Shown here one piece after another: positions 1 through 8,520 of a DNA stretch of 64,000 nt. Each line of letters opens with the position of its first letter. The first letter of the stretch is position 1. Below the pieces are notes generated by a model. It was not told the origin of the DNA. It worked only from the letters and a program-made list of their open reading frames with translations, and ran no database searches. Both the position numbers and the translations under genes were made by a program. Where the stretch lies: positions 88,162-152,161 of the forward strand of contig NZ_JAQMWP010000022.1 in the NCBI RefSeq assembly GCF_030403745.1, written 5' to 3'. Source of the stretch: Streptomyces sp. S.PB5 (GTDB lineage Bacteria; Actinomycetota; Actinomycetes; Streptomycetales; Streptomycetaceae).

Positions 1-306
1 GGCCATGAGGAAGATTCCCCCGCGCGGGCGCACCGGAAGGTAGAGGTCAAGGCCCCCGTTTCTCCGGGCGGCACGGGCCTGCTTCTCCAACTGGCGACGC
101 ATGTCGAGGCGGAAGCGCATCGCGTCGTCCCGGGGGATGCCCTCGGGGACTTGGCCCATGTGCGAGAAGAGGACCTTCTCGAGTGCTTCCTTCGTGCCCT
201 CGCGCAGGGGGATGCGGACCCAGCCGGGGGGCAGGATGAGTTCGTAGCGGTGGGGTGCGGTCGTCTTGAGGGGGAGCGGCTGTTTCTCCAGGTCGGATGT
301 GTTCAT
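1..306 (-). CDS. partial hypothetical protein, last gene of WXG100-like operon (C-terminus outside window)
   Basis: An open frame enters from the left edge and begins at ATG 304-306, which overlaps the TGA of the upstream gene (ATGA). About 102 residues are visible, starting MNTSDLEKQPLPLK. The protein is soluble, with a charged helical stretch (RFRLDMRRQLEKQARAARR) and no signal peptide or membrane segment. I do not recognise the family. The overlap means it is translated with the membrane protein and the two WXG100-like proteins upstream, so a role in that secretion or effector module is an inference from position only. Confidence 0.6.
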   Translation of the reverse strand, partial: MNTSDLEKQPLPLKTTAPHRYELILPPGWVRIPLREGTKEALEKVLFSHMGQVPEGIPRDDAMRFRLDMRRQLEKQARAARRNGGLDLYLPVRPRGGIFLMA

Positions 307-692
307 GCGCGGGGCTGCTTCTTGAGCTGGCGGTCGGCTGCGAAGATCGTCAGGATGGAGAGCACTGAAATCCAGGCCAGCCAGGTGTAGCCGAGTGCCG
401 CGAATAGGTTGGGGATCAGGTAGAGGAAGGAGACCATCTTGATCACCTGGGAGAAGTTGGCGCCCCTCCGCGGGTCACGGATCAGCTCTCGGTTCCGGAT
501 GAACAGGAGCAGCATCAGGACAGGCCCAATCATCATCGGCCAAGCCGCATATCCATAGGTTAGCCAGTCCAGTCCTCCATGTTTACTTCCGAGGTCCTGG
601 AAGGCAAAGCAGAGGATAGGCGTCAAAGTGAAAACGGCAAGGTATTTCATGGCTCGAGACTCTTCTGGGCTTTTTGCCGGGACAGTCGCCAC
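303..692 (-). CDS. small multi-pass membrane protein
   Basis: This 129-residue protein has three or four hydrophobic segments: around residues 17-32, 44-64, and a long stretch about 85-118 that could be two helices. It ends in a basic tail (RQLKKQPRA). I chose the GTG at 692 because GGGAG precedes it at good spacing; an internal ATG at 650 has a weaker site. It is the third gene of a minus-strand operon after two WXG100/type VII-like genes, and its stop overlaps the start of the next gene. No enzymatic motif is visible. It could be a membrane partner or an immunity protein for the upstream protein, which is inference. Confidence 0.6.
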   Translation of the reverse strand: MATVPAKSPEESRAMKYLAVFTLTPILCFAFQDLGSKHGGLDWLTYGYAAWPMMIGPVLMLLLFIRNRELIRDPRRGANFSQVIKMVSFLYLIPNLFAALGYTWLAWISVLSILTIFAADRQLKKQPRA

Positions 693-769
693 TATCTCCC
701 ACTCCAGAAAACTTGGATGCGAATCTTAATGTGCCTGGTTGATGTCGGTCGAACCTTGTGCGGGATTCT

Positions 770-2074
770 TCACCAGCGGCTCCCGACTTCACGCGTCAGG
801 ACATTCTTGGCATCACCGTACTGGTCCTTCCAGGGGCCCTTTTCGCCGACCTTGTCTCCGAGGTCTACGGAGGTGGCCGCCAAGTAGTTCAAGCGGAAAT
901 TCCTCACGGCCTCTTCTGTCGCGTCAGCCGCCGACCGCACACCGGAATTCCCCCCGAACTCAGCCCGCATAGCCTTCGCGAACTTGCTCGCGCTGATGAC
1001 CTCCCCGTCGCCCCCCAGTAGCCGTTCCAGCCGGGTCGCCCCGGGGCGGACCTCTCGTGCCCCGAGCTGTCGCAGTGGTTGCAGTGCGCGCGCCGCTTTC
1101 GAGCCACGGACCGAGTCGGCACCGTACCGCATGACATTCCTATTGAGTAGCTTGCGCAGATTTGCGTAGCGCTGGAACCGTTCCGCCCGGCTTGCGGTCT
1201 TGAGCGCTGTTACCGAGGACTTCACGCCTTTCATCGCAACGCTGCCGAATCCCAAGGTCGCCAACGCGAAGACGTCCATGGCGACATCCGCCCAGCTCCC
1301 CTCACCGGAGGCTGCCAGCGCCGCGTGTCCGATGCCGACCAGCGCGGTGAGACTGATGGTCGTGATCGTGATGGCGGTGGCGATCCATCCGACCGGTGTG
1401 AAGAGGAGGGCCATGACCCCGATGCCGGTTGCGATCCAACTCAGGGCTTCGACGACGGATTTGATCGTGTCCGCATGCTCGTGCACCCAGTCCTTGCGGT
1501 CCTCCCACCAGCTGTCCTCGATGATGTCGGAGATGTCGCGGCCGATGTTCTCGGCGTAATGCCGGGCGCGGGAGTCGCGTTCGCCACGGATCTGCGCGAG
1601 CTGTTTGTGGTACAGCGCCAGATGGCTGTCGGGGTCGGAATCCTCCGGCGAAATCTTGCTGCTGCCCTTGCCGTCGTTCTCGGCCTCGGCTTCCTTTTTC
1701 TTCACCTCAGCGGCGCGTTGCTCATCGGCCGCCTTTGCGGCTCGAAGGACGCTGTCGGCTCGTTCCTGGAAACCTTCCAGTTCGTTGGCCCAGTTGCCGA
1801 GGTCGCCGACCACGCGTTCGTAGCGGGCCGCCGTCTCGCGGAAATGCTTCTCGAGGTCGTCGGACTTCTCGCGGATCTTGTCGGCGTACTTGCCCTGCAG
1901 GGCGTCGCCGGTGGCGGCCTTGCGCAGGATGGCGGCTTGGTCGCGGAGGGTCGACGCGAGGTTCGTCATCCTGGTGACCTCGTCGCGGATGTCCTCCGGA
2001 TCGCCGGGGACGGGGTCCTTCTCCGCCAGCGGATGCCAGTCGACCGGTCGGCGCCTGCCCTTACCCGTGCCCAT
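770..2074 (-). CDS. putative type VII-secreted (WXG/LXG-like) protein with central membrane segment
   Basis: The 434-residue protein has a long alpha-helical N-terminus (about residues 25-125, rich in Glu/Lys/Arg/Ala), typical of the hairpin or coiled-coil targeting region of actinobacterial type VII-exported proteins. A hydrophobic region follows at about residues 215-265 (SWIATGIGVMALLFTP and after), then a basic, largely helical C-terminus. No toxin nuclease or NADase motif is evident. It starts three bases after the stop of a 104-residue WXG100-like gene, so the two are co-translated and may form a secreted pair. The secretion machinery itself (EccC ATPase, mycosin) is not in the window. 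The family call is moderate; the cellular role is unknown. Confidence 0.6.
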   Translation of the reverse strand: MGTGKGRRRPVDWHPLAEKDPVPGDPEDIRDEVTRMTNLASTLRDQAAILRKAATGDALQGKYADKIREKSDDLEKHFRETAARYERVVGDLGNWANELEGFQERADSVLRAAKAADEQRAAEVKKKEAEAENDGKGSSKISPEDSDPDSHLALYHKQLAQIRGERDSRARHYAENIGRDISDIIEDSWWEDRKDWVHEHADTIKSVVEALSWIATGIGVMALLFTPVGWIATAITITTISLTALVGIGHAALAASGEGSWADVAMDVFALATLGFGSVAMKGVKSSVTALKTASRAERFQRYANLRKLLNRNVMRYGADSVRGSKAARALQPLRQLGAREVRPGATRLERLLGGDGEVISASKFAKAMRAEFGGNSGVRSAADATEEAVRNFRLNYLAATSVDLGDKVGEKGPWKDQYGDAKNVLTREVGSRW

Positions 2075-2077
2075 CGG

Positions 2078-2392
2078 TCAGTTTCCCCCGTTTTTGCCGT
2101 GCTTCTTCTTGTTCGCGTTCGCGAGATCGAGGTCCAGCTTCTCGAAGCTCTTGAGTGCGGTCTCCACGTGCTTGCCCAACTCCTCGACGTTTTCAAGGAG
2201 TTCACGCCGATAGTTGTCCCAGTTGTCGACGAAGTCACCCATTTTGTCAGCGACGCTGTCATGGCCCCAGATGCCATGGATGTCATCGCGGTGTCTGTCG
2301 ACGCCTTTGAGAGCCCTTTTGATGTCCTTCAGGTTCGTCTTCGAATCACCCAGAAGCGTGTAGTCAACTACTAGGCGGTCATGCTTCCCCAT
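2078..2392 (-). CDS. WXG100-like small helical protein
   Basis: The 104-residue protein looks like two amphipathic helices joined by a short turn that contains Trp-Gly (HGIWGHDS, about residues 40-47), followed by a second helix DNWDNYRRELLENVEELGKH. This is the architecture and length of ESAT-6/WXG100 proteins, though the turn is not a strict WXG. The C-terminus is lysine-rich (NANKKKHGKNGGN). It heads a minus-strand operon with the larger type VII-like protein, a membrane protein and an unknown gene. Such proteins usually pair with the adjacent long partner for export through a type VII system. Confidence in the gene is good, in the family moderate. Confidence 0.65.
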   Translation of the reverse strand: MGKHDRLVVDYTLLGDSKTNLKDIKRALKGVDRHRDDIHGIWGHDSVADKMGDFVDNWDNYRRELLENVEELGKHVETALKSFEKLDLDLANANKKKHGKNGGN

Positions 2393-2843
2393 GGCCTCTC
2401 CGTTTGCACTTGCGTGGTCAGGGTGTTCCCGTTGGGCTCAACCCATCGGCGCAGTCACGGCACACTCCTCCCCGTTCCTGGCCTGCTGACCACGAGGCGG
2501 CGCTGCATGCCGCTGCACTTTCTCCCATCCCTGCTGTGCTGGCGCAACTGGGTCTGCCGGACACAGGCCGGATCGCGGCCTGCGCAGGGGACTCCCTCCG
2601 CACACCCCGGCTCGCTGTCCGGAAGGCCCGCCCAGGATCCATGGAGAAGATGCTGCCGGCGCCTTGTCTCAGATGTGCATCTGGCAGGGTTCCGAGCTCG
2701 AACATCATTTCCCGGGGGGACAACACCTGCTTCAGATAGAGGTGTTGGCGCGTGGACGTCACGGTGGTGTTCCCGTCCGGGGGCAAGAAGTGGCGAAGTA
2801 CCTGGGCAGAGTGGTCCAGGAAGGCTGACGGAGAACCTCTGAA
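2393..2843. other. 451-bp intergenic region, no gene recognised
   Basis: This stretch separates the minus-strand WXG100-like operon from a plus-strand gene. Open frames on both strands are short, overlap one another and show no recognisable domain or consistent codon bias, so I treat them as chance. It should contain the divergent promoters, but I cannot place convincing -35/-10 pairs. Confidence 0.4.
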
Positions 2844-3398
2844 ATGTTGCACGAGGTCGAGGACATCGAGCAGGAGAAGGTCCGGCTGACGCTCAGGCCG
2901 CCGGTGCATGACGCCCCTCCCGTCCTGTGCGCGTTCGATGTCGTGACGAACAGCCCGGTCGAGGAATACAGCCGCAGGCTGCGGTCCGTGCTGAGTGCGG
3001 CCTTGGACCTGGCTGTGTCCGCGTCATTCGATGACGACGACCTTCCCGTCGACACCGTTCCCGGCTGGTTCGCCGCCGCCGGCAGCGGTCTGGCCGGGGC
3101 GGTTCCCGATTTCGCCCGCCGTGGCGCGGATCGCTACGCGGCGGCCGTCAAGGGAGGGCCGTGGGATCTGCAGGAGTGGCTGTTCCAGTTCGACCCCGAC
3201 TCCGAATTCCGCGGCTGGGCCTGGTGGGACCTGACACAGGCCAGCGAGGACAGGGTGCGAATCTGGGTGGACACATGGGGCGAGTCCTTCTTCGCCTGCG
3301 ACGAACTTCGCTGGGTCGCGTACATCTCTGGTGGCGATGAAGTAGCCGGGCCGACCGTTGTGAGGACCGCCGACTGGGTTGCCGCTATCGCATCCTGA
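2844..3398 (+). CDS. hypothetical acidic cytoplasmic protein
   Basis: The 184-residue protein is acidic, with many Trp and Asp residues and motifs such as FRGWAWWDLTQASEDRVRIW in the middle. GGAG lies about 12 bases before the ATG, and codon use is normal for the region. There is no signal peptide or membrane helix. I do not recognise the family. It is divergent from a type VII-like effector operon, and small acidic Trp-rich proteins in such places are often immunity or chaperone proteins, but that is position-based inference. An ordinary hypothetical protein is equally possible. Confidence 0.6.
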   Translation: MLHEVEDIEQEKVRLTLRPPVHDAPPVLCAFDVVTNSPVEEYSRRLRSVLSAALDLAVSASFDDDDLPVDTVPGWFAAAGSGLAGAVPDFARRGADRYAAAVKGGPWDLQEWLFQFDPDSEFRGWAWWDLTQASEDRVRIWVDTWGESFFACDELRWVAYISGGDEVAGPTVVRTADWVAAIAS

Positions 3399-3492
3399 TG
3401 ATCGGTGACGAGTCAGGTGTCAGCGGCGGCCGGGAGAGCGGGATGGGCCCGTCGAGGGACTCCCGCCCGAGCAGCCCCTTGGTGCGGGCCAA

Positions 3493-3900
3493 CTATGCGC
3501 AGACCCGCTTAAAATCACTCGCCCCCGGCCTCACACGAAACCGCACCTCATGCCCGGCATCATCCGTGAACACGGCCTCCGTCTCGGACTTCAAGGTCAT
3601 CGTGCCGCGCTGGGTGGGGTTGTCCCACCCCTCGGGCGGATTTCCCGAACCGTCGGAGAGCGGAGTCACCGCTTCGAAATATGTCGAGCCGATACGGGCT
3701 TCGTCGATTCCGCAATGTGTGTAGAGGTCGAAGGGAATTGTCCGACCGGACGAGGCCGATCGGGCCTCCCTTCCGTCTTCACCGGCCGTCGCACAGCCCG
3801 TGAGCACCCCGGCAGCCATCGCGACGGCGACGACGACTCGCCCTATGCCCGTTCTCTCAGCCGTACCCGTTCTCGCAGCCATAACTGCCCTCTCAGCCAT
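3493..3900 (-). CDS. small lipoprotein
   Basis: From ATG 3900 (GAAAGG upstream) the 135-residue product begins with a basic segment, a hydrophobic stretch (VVVAVAMAAGVLTGC) and a lipobox ending VLTGC. Signal peptidase II would cleave there and the mature protein would be anchored by the lipidated Cys. The mature part, with DLYTHCGIDEARIG and repeated Ser/Gly/Asp turns, resembles short Streptomyces exported proteins of unknown function. The frame stays open for another 34 codons upstream, but that extension overlaps another candidate gene and would bury the signal peptide, so I reject the longer start. Confidence 0.6.
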   Translation of the reverse strand: MAERAVMAARTGTAERTGIGRVVVAVAMAAGVLTGCATAGEDGREARSASSGRTIPFDLYTHCGIDEARIGSTYFEAVTPLSDGSGNPPEGWDNPTQRGTMTLKSETEAVFTDDAGHEVRFRVRPGASDFKRVCA

Positions 3901-4285
3901 GGCCTTTCGACGTACAGGACAAGTCGCCGGTTCCGTGTCGTCGGCCACCACGACGAGGACCCGATCACCCACCTGCGTGTGCTCGATCCCGTTGCAATTC
4001 ATGGTCGACCGTCTCGGCCAACTCCCTGTCGGTCAGCTTGCGCCCCAGCTTGCCCTCGAAATCGGAGCACACCTGTGCGACCGAGACGACGCCTCCTTGT
4101 CCCCGCACCTCGACGACCTCGCGGTCCGGAGCGGCGGCGTCGCGCGGGCTGTTCCCCTTGCCGGAGCTCGACGCCGACCGATCTGCACGCCCGGTGCCCT
4201 GTGCGGCGAGGACACCAAGACTGACGCGGCGGGATTCCGATCTCTTGGCAGAGGGCATCATCGATGTCATTTCTGTCATTCTCAA
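3901..4285 (-). pseudogene. possible frameshifted gene upstream of lipoprotein
   Basis: A minus-strand frame (starts at 4285 or 4279) encodes a plausible acidic C-terminal domain ending KLTDRELAETVDHEL and then quickly stops at 3965. From about position 4002 the next frame continues with sensible sequence (NGIEHTQVGDRVLVVVADD) before running into the lipoprotein frame. Joined, the two read as one small globular domain. This suggests a single-base frameshift, or alternatively a short real gene ending at 3965 with a chance frame beside it. The family is not recognised. Confidence 0.3.
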
Positions 4286-4627
4286 TCGGACCGTCGACGC
4301 TCATGCCGTGCTTCTTGTGTTTGCCGGAGTGGGGAGGACTGATCCGGGAGAGAGGGCAGCAACAGTTCGACGGCCTCGCCTCAGTGATGGACTTCACACA
4401 GGAATCTGTCGACAGCCCTTCTGGCGGTGACTTCTCGCCGGTTGTCTTGAACTTCCTCTCCAATGGGTCGCAAGTTCACCATCTGACGGTCAAGGCTGAC
4501 TAAATGGTTGATTTAATTCCCGCGAACCCAGGGAAATCCCCATGGCGAACGTTTGCGCCTGGTCGTGTAGAAGTTGATCAGTCCGCACTGACCAGCGGAC
4601 TGGAACTACTTCTGGGGGAACAACTCC
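4286..4627. other. intergenic region with an AT-rich patch
   Basis: No convincing gene is visible. Around 4495-4525 the sequence is unusually AT-rich for this genome (tggttgatttaattcccgcg). It may carry the promoter of the secreted-protein gene that starts at 4628. Confidence 0.3.
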
Positions 4628-5527
4628 ATGTGCAGACGTGCAACAGCCGGACTTTCCATACTCGCCGGCGCAGCCGCACTGACCACGTCTCTGGCGCCCG
4701 CCGCAGTGGCTGACACCGCTCACTCCACCTCCCACCCCACCGCCCCCGTCGCAGCGGTGATCGAAAACGCGACCGGGACCGACAACCTGCGCTCAGCCGC
4801 AGCGAGCACGACGGCGAACGGCGCCGAGGTGACGCTCCCGGTTCGCGGCGACGAGCCCATCAAGGCGACGAAGGGGGACACCACCGTCGCCCTCACGCTG
4901 CCTGCGACCGGGGCGAAGCGACAGTCCAGCACGGCTGACACCAGCGTTTTCGCGGGGAATGACGTATCCGTCACCGCAGCCGCGCAGGCGACCACTGACG
5001 GGGGGTTCCGCGCGCTGTTCACACTCGGCAACGCCGACGCCCCACGACAGCAGTCGTTCACTCTGTCCCTGCTCGACGGGGCGACGATCCGTCAGACCGC
5101 GGAGGGCGGGCTGGCCGTCTTCAACGCCTCCGGGACGGTCATCGGCGGTCTGGAGACCCCGTGGGCCAAGGACGCCGACGGCAAGGCCGTGCCGACGTCC
5201 TACACAGTCGACGGCAACACCGTCACGCAGACGGTCGCCCCGAACGCCGACACCGCCTTCCCGGTCGTCGCTGACCCCAAATGGACGTGGGGGATCATCA
5301 GCGGCACGGTGTACTTCAACAAGAAGGAGACGTCTCACCTGGCCGCGAACGCGGGCTTCGTGGCCGTGCTCTTCGCTGCCGCACCGCCGCCGTTCGACGC
5401 GTACGGCGTCCTCAACGCGGCGAACATTTCCCGGGTTGCCTGGAACGCCGACTCGGACAACAAGTGCGTGGAGGTCAAGGTGCCCACGTTCCTCCCGCAC
5501 GAATACTCCGGCGGCTACTGCAAGTAA
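4628..5527 (+). CDS. secreted protein of unknown function
   Basis: The 299-residue product starts at an ATG with GGGGAA eight bases upstream. It has a classical Sec signal peptide: basic start MCRRAT, hydrophobic core, and likely cleavage after APAAVADTA near residue 30. The mature domain is Thr/Ala/Asp-rich and reads as beta-strands, with a distinctive block FPVVADPKWTWGIISGTVYF near residues 213-232 that is followed by a short hydrophobic helix and a C-terminal VEVKVP...GGYCK tail with two cysteines. That block recurs in secreted Streptomyces proteins of unknown role. A three-helix membrane protein follows 44 bp downstream and may be co-transcribed. Confidence 0.75.
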   Translation: MCRRATAGLSILAGAAALTTSLAPAAVADTAHSTSHPTAPVAAVIENATGTDNLRSAAASTTANGAEVTLPVRGDEPIKATKGDTTVALTLPATGAKRQSSTADTSVFAGNDVSVTAAAQATTDGGFRALFTLGNADAPRQQSFTLSLLDGATIRQTAEGGLAVFNASGTVIGGLETPWAKDADGKAVPTSYTVDGNTVTQTVAPNADTAFPVVADPKWTWGIISGTVYFNKKETSHLAANAGFVAVLFAAAPPPFDAYGVLNAANISRVAWNADSDNKCVEVKVPTFLPHEYSGGYCK

Positions 5528-5571
5528 CCCGCCTCCCTCCACTGGATATCTGTACAGAGAGGATCGAGGGC

Positions 5572-5844
5572 ATGGAAACCTTCACAGGACCGTCCGTCCT
5601 CATCGCGGTCGCGGCGGTGATCCTGGTGCTCAAGTACCGTCGGCGCCTGGCCGGGCAGCAGCCGCTGCGTGTCACCTCCACGACCGCCGGCCGCATCGCC
5701 ATCGTGGTCGCCTTCCTGGCCGGTTGCGCCTGGGCGTGGTCCCAGGGGCCGTCCGTCATCAACGCCGGCGTGCTGGGTGTGAGCCTCGCCCTGCTGGTGG
5801 GCGCGACCGCCGAGTTCCTGATGAGCAGGGCAGCGCGACGCTGA
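5572..5844 (+). CDS. small three-helix membrane protein
   Basis: From ATG 5572 (GAGAGGATCGAGGG just upstream) the product is 90 residues. Hydrophobic segments lie at about 5-19 (GPSVLIAVAAVILVL), 38-55 (IAIVVAFLAGCAWAW) and 61-80 (VINAGVLGVSLALLVGATAEF), with basic loops. The open frame extends further upstream only through the secreted gene in another frame, so the longer version is discarded. It follows the secreted protein by 44 bp and is closed by a strong hairpin at 5861-5898. No function can be assigned. Confidence 0.65.
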   Translation: METFTGPSVLIAVAAVILVLKYRRRLAGQQPLRVTSTTAGRIAIVVAFLAGCAWAWSQGPSVINAGVLGVSLALLVGATAEFLMSRAARR

Positions 5845-5860
5845 CACGCCGAGGTTCGTC

Positions 5861-5898
5861 GTGCCGGGCCGGGGTCTGAGAGGACTCCGGCCCGGCAC
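5861..5898 (+). terminator. GC-rich hairpin, probable terminator
   Basis: A perfect 12-bp stem (GTGCCGGGCCGG, 5861-5872, with its complement at 5887-5898) closes a 14-base loop, 16 bp after the small membrane protein gene. There is no U-tract, as is common for Streptomyces terminators. Confidence 0.55.
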
Positions 5899-6060
5899 GT
5901 CTCTGGTGCGCGCGACCCGCTCGAACCAAGGTTGAAATCCTGGACCTGGACAAGGATCCGACGCCGAGTTCTTCGGGACTTGTCTTCCTTCCAACCGTCA
6001 CCTCCGCCCCACCCGAAAACTCGGCGGCGCTCACCGATACCCCCCTGCGATGATCCCTCC

Positions 6061-6885
6061 ATGGCCGACCACCCCACCCCCCACCCCACTTACGAAGCCC
6101 TCATCACCGAAGCCACCGCCGTCCCCACCGAAGGCTGGGACTTCTCCTGGTTCGAGGGCCGGGCCACCGAGGCGCGTCCCTCGTGGGGGTACGCCACCGC
6201 CAAGGCCGAGCGCCTCGCGCACGCCACCGCCGCGCTCGACATCCAGACCGGGGGAGGGGAGGTACTGGACTTCGCCCTCGGCAGGGCGGCGCCCAGCGTG
6301 CCCGTGCTCGCCGTGGCCACCGAGGGCTGGCCGCCCAACGTCGCCAAGGCGACCGCCCTGCTCCGCCCGCGGGGTGTCGCCGTCGTCGCCTCGGCCGAGG
6401 GCGCCCCGCTGCCGTTCGCGGACGGGACCTTCGACCTCGTCACCAGCCGGCATCCCGTCGCCCCCGACTGGGCGGAGATCGCGCGGGTGCTGCGGCCGGG
6501 CGGTACGTACTTCGCCCAGCACGTCGGACCGCGCAGTGTGTTCGAGCTGGTGGAGTACTTCCTCGGGCCCCAGTCGCACGACACCCTCGCCGGCGGCCTC
6601 CCCGGCCGCCACCCCGACCGTGAGCGCGCCGACGCCGAGGCGGCCGGCCTTGAGATCGTCGATCTGCGTGCCGAGCGGCTCCGCATCGAGTTCCACGACA
6701 TCGCAGCCGTCGTCCACTTCCTGCGCAAGGTGGTGTGGATGGTCCCGGACTTCACCGTCGAGGCCTACGACACCCGGCTCCGCGCCCTGCACGAGCGGAT
6801 CGAGTCCGAGGGCCCCTTCGTCGCCCACAGCACCCGCCACCTCTTCGACGCCCGCAGGCCCCCGGCGCCCGGGAAGCACCGCTGA
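6061..6885 (+). CDS. SAM-dependent methyltransferase, class I fold
   Basis: Start ATG 6061 gives 274 residues. The segment LPFADGTFDLVTSRHPVAPD, followed by EIARVLRPGGTYFAQHVG, is the motif II/III region of the Methyltransf_11 type. The usual glycine-rich motif I is degenerate here (GEVLDFALGRAAPSVPVLAV instead of DxGxGxG), although the acidic end of strand beta-2 may be retained. This family of cytoplasmic methyltransferases is common in Streptomyces and its substrates are mostly unknown. It ends one base before the stop of the convergent AlkZ-like gene. Confidence 0.8.
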   Translation: MADHPTPHPTYEALITEATAVPTEGWDFSWFEGRATEARPSWGYATAKAERLAHATAALDIQTGGGEVLDFALGRAAPSVPVLAVATEGWPPNVAKATALLRPRGVAVVASAEGAPLPFADGTFDLVTSRHPVAPDWAEIARVLRPGGTYFAQHVGPRSVFELVEYFLGPQSHDTLAGGLPGRHPDRERADAEAAGLEIVDLRAERLRIEFHDIAAVVHFLRKVVWMVPDFTVEAYDTRLRALHERIESEGPFVAHSTRHLFDARRPPAPGKHR

Positions 6886-6886
6886 C

Positions 6887-8032
6887 TCACGCGTGCGGCC
6901 CCACCGTCACCTCCCCGATCACCAACTCCGGCCGCGCCTCCAGCACTTCGCCGACCCGTTCCACCTGCTCGCCCAGCTCGCGTTCCTGCCGCGCGGTCAG
7001 CTTCCGCAACGGCTCGACCGTGACGGTCGTACGACGTCCCGCGCGCCGCTGGTGCCACACCCCGGCCACCTCCCCGTCGACCAGCAGCAGCGGGAAGTTG
7101 CCGGCCTGCCCGCCCGCCAGCGCCCGCGCGTACGCGGCACCGGGGAACAGCAGCTCACGGGGCTGGGCGGCGATGCCGTACGCGTCGAAGTACGGCAGCA
7201 GCCGCACGCCCCGGAACGGCCGGTCCCGAGGGAACTCCGTGTCGCCCGCCGCCACCCACGCCACCGCCCCCTCGAAGCCGACCTCCTCGATCTCTCCCGC
7301 CTGCGCCATCCGGCCGAACAGGGCGCTCGCCCAACCGACCGGCGCGGCAAGCCACTTCGCGAACCACGCCGGGGTCCCCGGACCGTAGGCGTGCAGATAG
7401 CGGCGTACGAGAGTCCGCAGCGCCTCTTCGGCCGGCAGCGGAGTGAAGTGGGGTGGGCGGGTGTACGTCACCTTGCGGCCCCGGTTGGGGGCGAAGCACA
7501 GGGCGCCGGACTGGCCGGCCCGGTGCAGGACCTGGCGCCAGCGCGGCCAGAGGGTCTGGAAGGCGGGCATCACCAGGTCGCCGGCCCAGGGACCCGTGCG
7601 GGCCACGACCTGCTCGTCCAGTTCGTCGACCGTCAGCGACACCCCGTCCAGGGCGTCCGCGATCGCCGCCACGATCTGCTCGGCCTGTTCCTCGGTGACC
7701 CGTGCGTCCGCCGCGAAGCCCCCGGTGCCCGGCACCGCGGTCAACGCGGCACACCACAGGGGGAGTTCATCGGCGGGGAGGAGATGTACGGTCCCCCGTG
7801 GGCCGTGGGTCTTCACCAGGGACCGTTCCTCCCAGAGGGCCGCGCGCACATCCGCCCGGGTCGCCCCCTCGGTCCGGACACCCACCGACAGCTCGGCCGC
7901 GGACAGCACCTGGGCGTGCGCCCCGAGCATCGAGGCGACCACATCGGAGACCGTCGTGCCCGTTTTCGCGGGAGTGGCCAGGAATTGCCGCTCCAGTCGC
8001 CGTGCGCTCGCCTCGGTCCAGGTAATCGTCAT
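6887..8032 (-). CDS. winged-helix DNA-binding protein, AlkZ/YcaQ-like family
   Basis: The 381-residue protein matches the actinobacterial winged helix DNA-binding domain (HTH_42) family. It opens with a motif like MLGAHAQVLSAAELSVGVR, continues with TEGATRADVRAALWEERSLVKTHGPRGTVHLLP and has the typical C-terminal LLPYFDAYGIAAQPRELLFP and HQRRAGRRTTVTVEPL. Relatives include AlkZ, which unhooks DNA interstrand crosslinks from azinomycin-type alkylators, and many uncharacterised paralogues. HAQVLSAAE lies where AlkZ has its catalytic Q-x-D/Q motif, so activity cannot be assumed. It is convergent with the methyltransferase, with a one-base gap. Confidence 0.75.
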   Translation of the reverse strand: MTITWTEASARRLERQFLATPAKTGTTVSDVVASMLGAHAQVLSAAELSVGVRTEGATRADVRAALWEERSLVKTHGPRGTVHLLPADELPLWCAALTAVPGTGGFAADARVTEEQAEQIVAAIADALDGVSLTVDELDEQVVARTGPWAGDLVMPAFQTLWPRWRQVLHRAGQSGALCFAPNRGRKVTYTRPPHFTPLPAEEALRTLVRRYLHAYGPGTPAWFAKWLAAPVGWASALFGRMAQAGEIEEVGFEGAVAWVAAGDTEFPRDRPFRGVRLLPYFDAYGIAAQPRELLFPGAAYARALAGGQAGNFPLLLVDGEVAGVWHQRRAGRRTTVTVEPLRKLTARQERELGEQVERVGEVLEARPELVIGEVTVGPHA

Positions 8033-8520
8033 GGTCCGACGCTAGGGCGGAATTAGGCCGGAATCTGTCCGCTGTGCGGAGCCGGCGCGCGGGCCGCGAC
8101 GCCCGCCGCAAACGAGACGGCCATTCACTAGCAAATCGGGCAATCTGCGCATCGACCCCTCATCCTCCCTTTCTATTCATGGGATTCGCCAGGTCTCCAC
8201 ATCGTTATCACCGTCGGCTCGCTTCTTACTCCGCTCTCACGTAAGTTCAGACCAAGGTAATTCGCGTCAGCAAAGCTGCGCGGGCGGTACCGCGCAGTGG
8301 AGGGGGCTGCGCGGTGCCCCTGCCTTCTGGCCCCGCGGCGTCAAGCGGACGTTCCCGACCGAGGTCACACGCATGGGCGATGCGAGGACCGGGGCCCGAT
8401 CCGGGGGAAATCCGCTGCGATTCGGCCATGAATCCGCCATGAACCGCCCCTTCCGCGCCCATCGCGCCGTCGCCGAGCGACTCCGGAGAGTAGTTGTATC
8501 GCGCCGATGCACGCAGCATC
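8033..8520. other. intergenic region upstream of small RNA, no gene
   Basis: Only short overlapping open frames with no domain are seen on either strand. The region should hold the promoter of the AlkZ-like gene at its left end and that of the small RNA at its right end (a tagttgtat stretch near 8491-8499 could be part of a -10 region). Confidence 0.35.

Noticed and set aside
2418..2909. 163-codon minus-strand frame before the WXG100-like gene
   Set aside because: No domain, no ribosome binding site, overlaps the plus-strand gene at 2844 and competes with several equal-length frames.
5281..5571. N-terminal extension of the small membrane protein
   Set aside because: It overlaps the secreted-protein gene in another frame and has no protein-like character; ATG 5572 has a good ribosome binding site.
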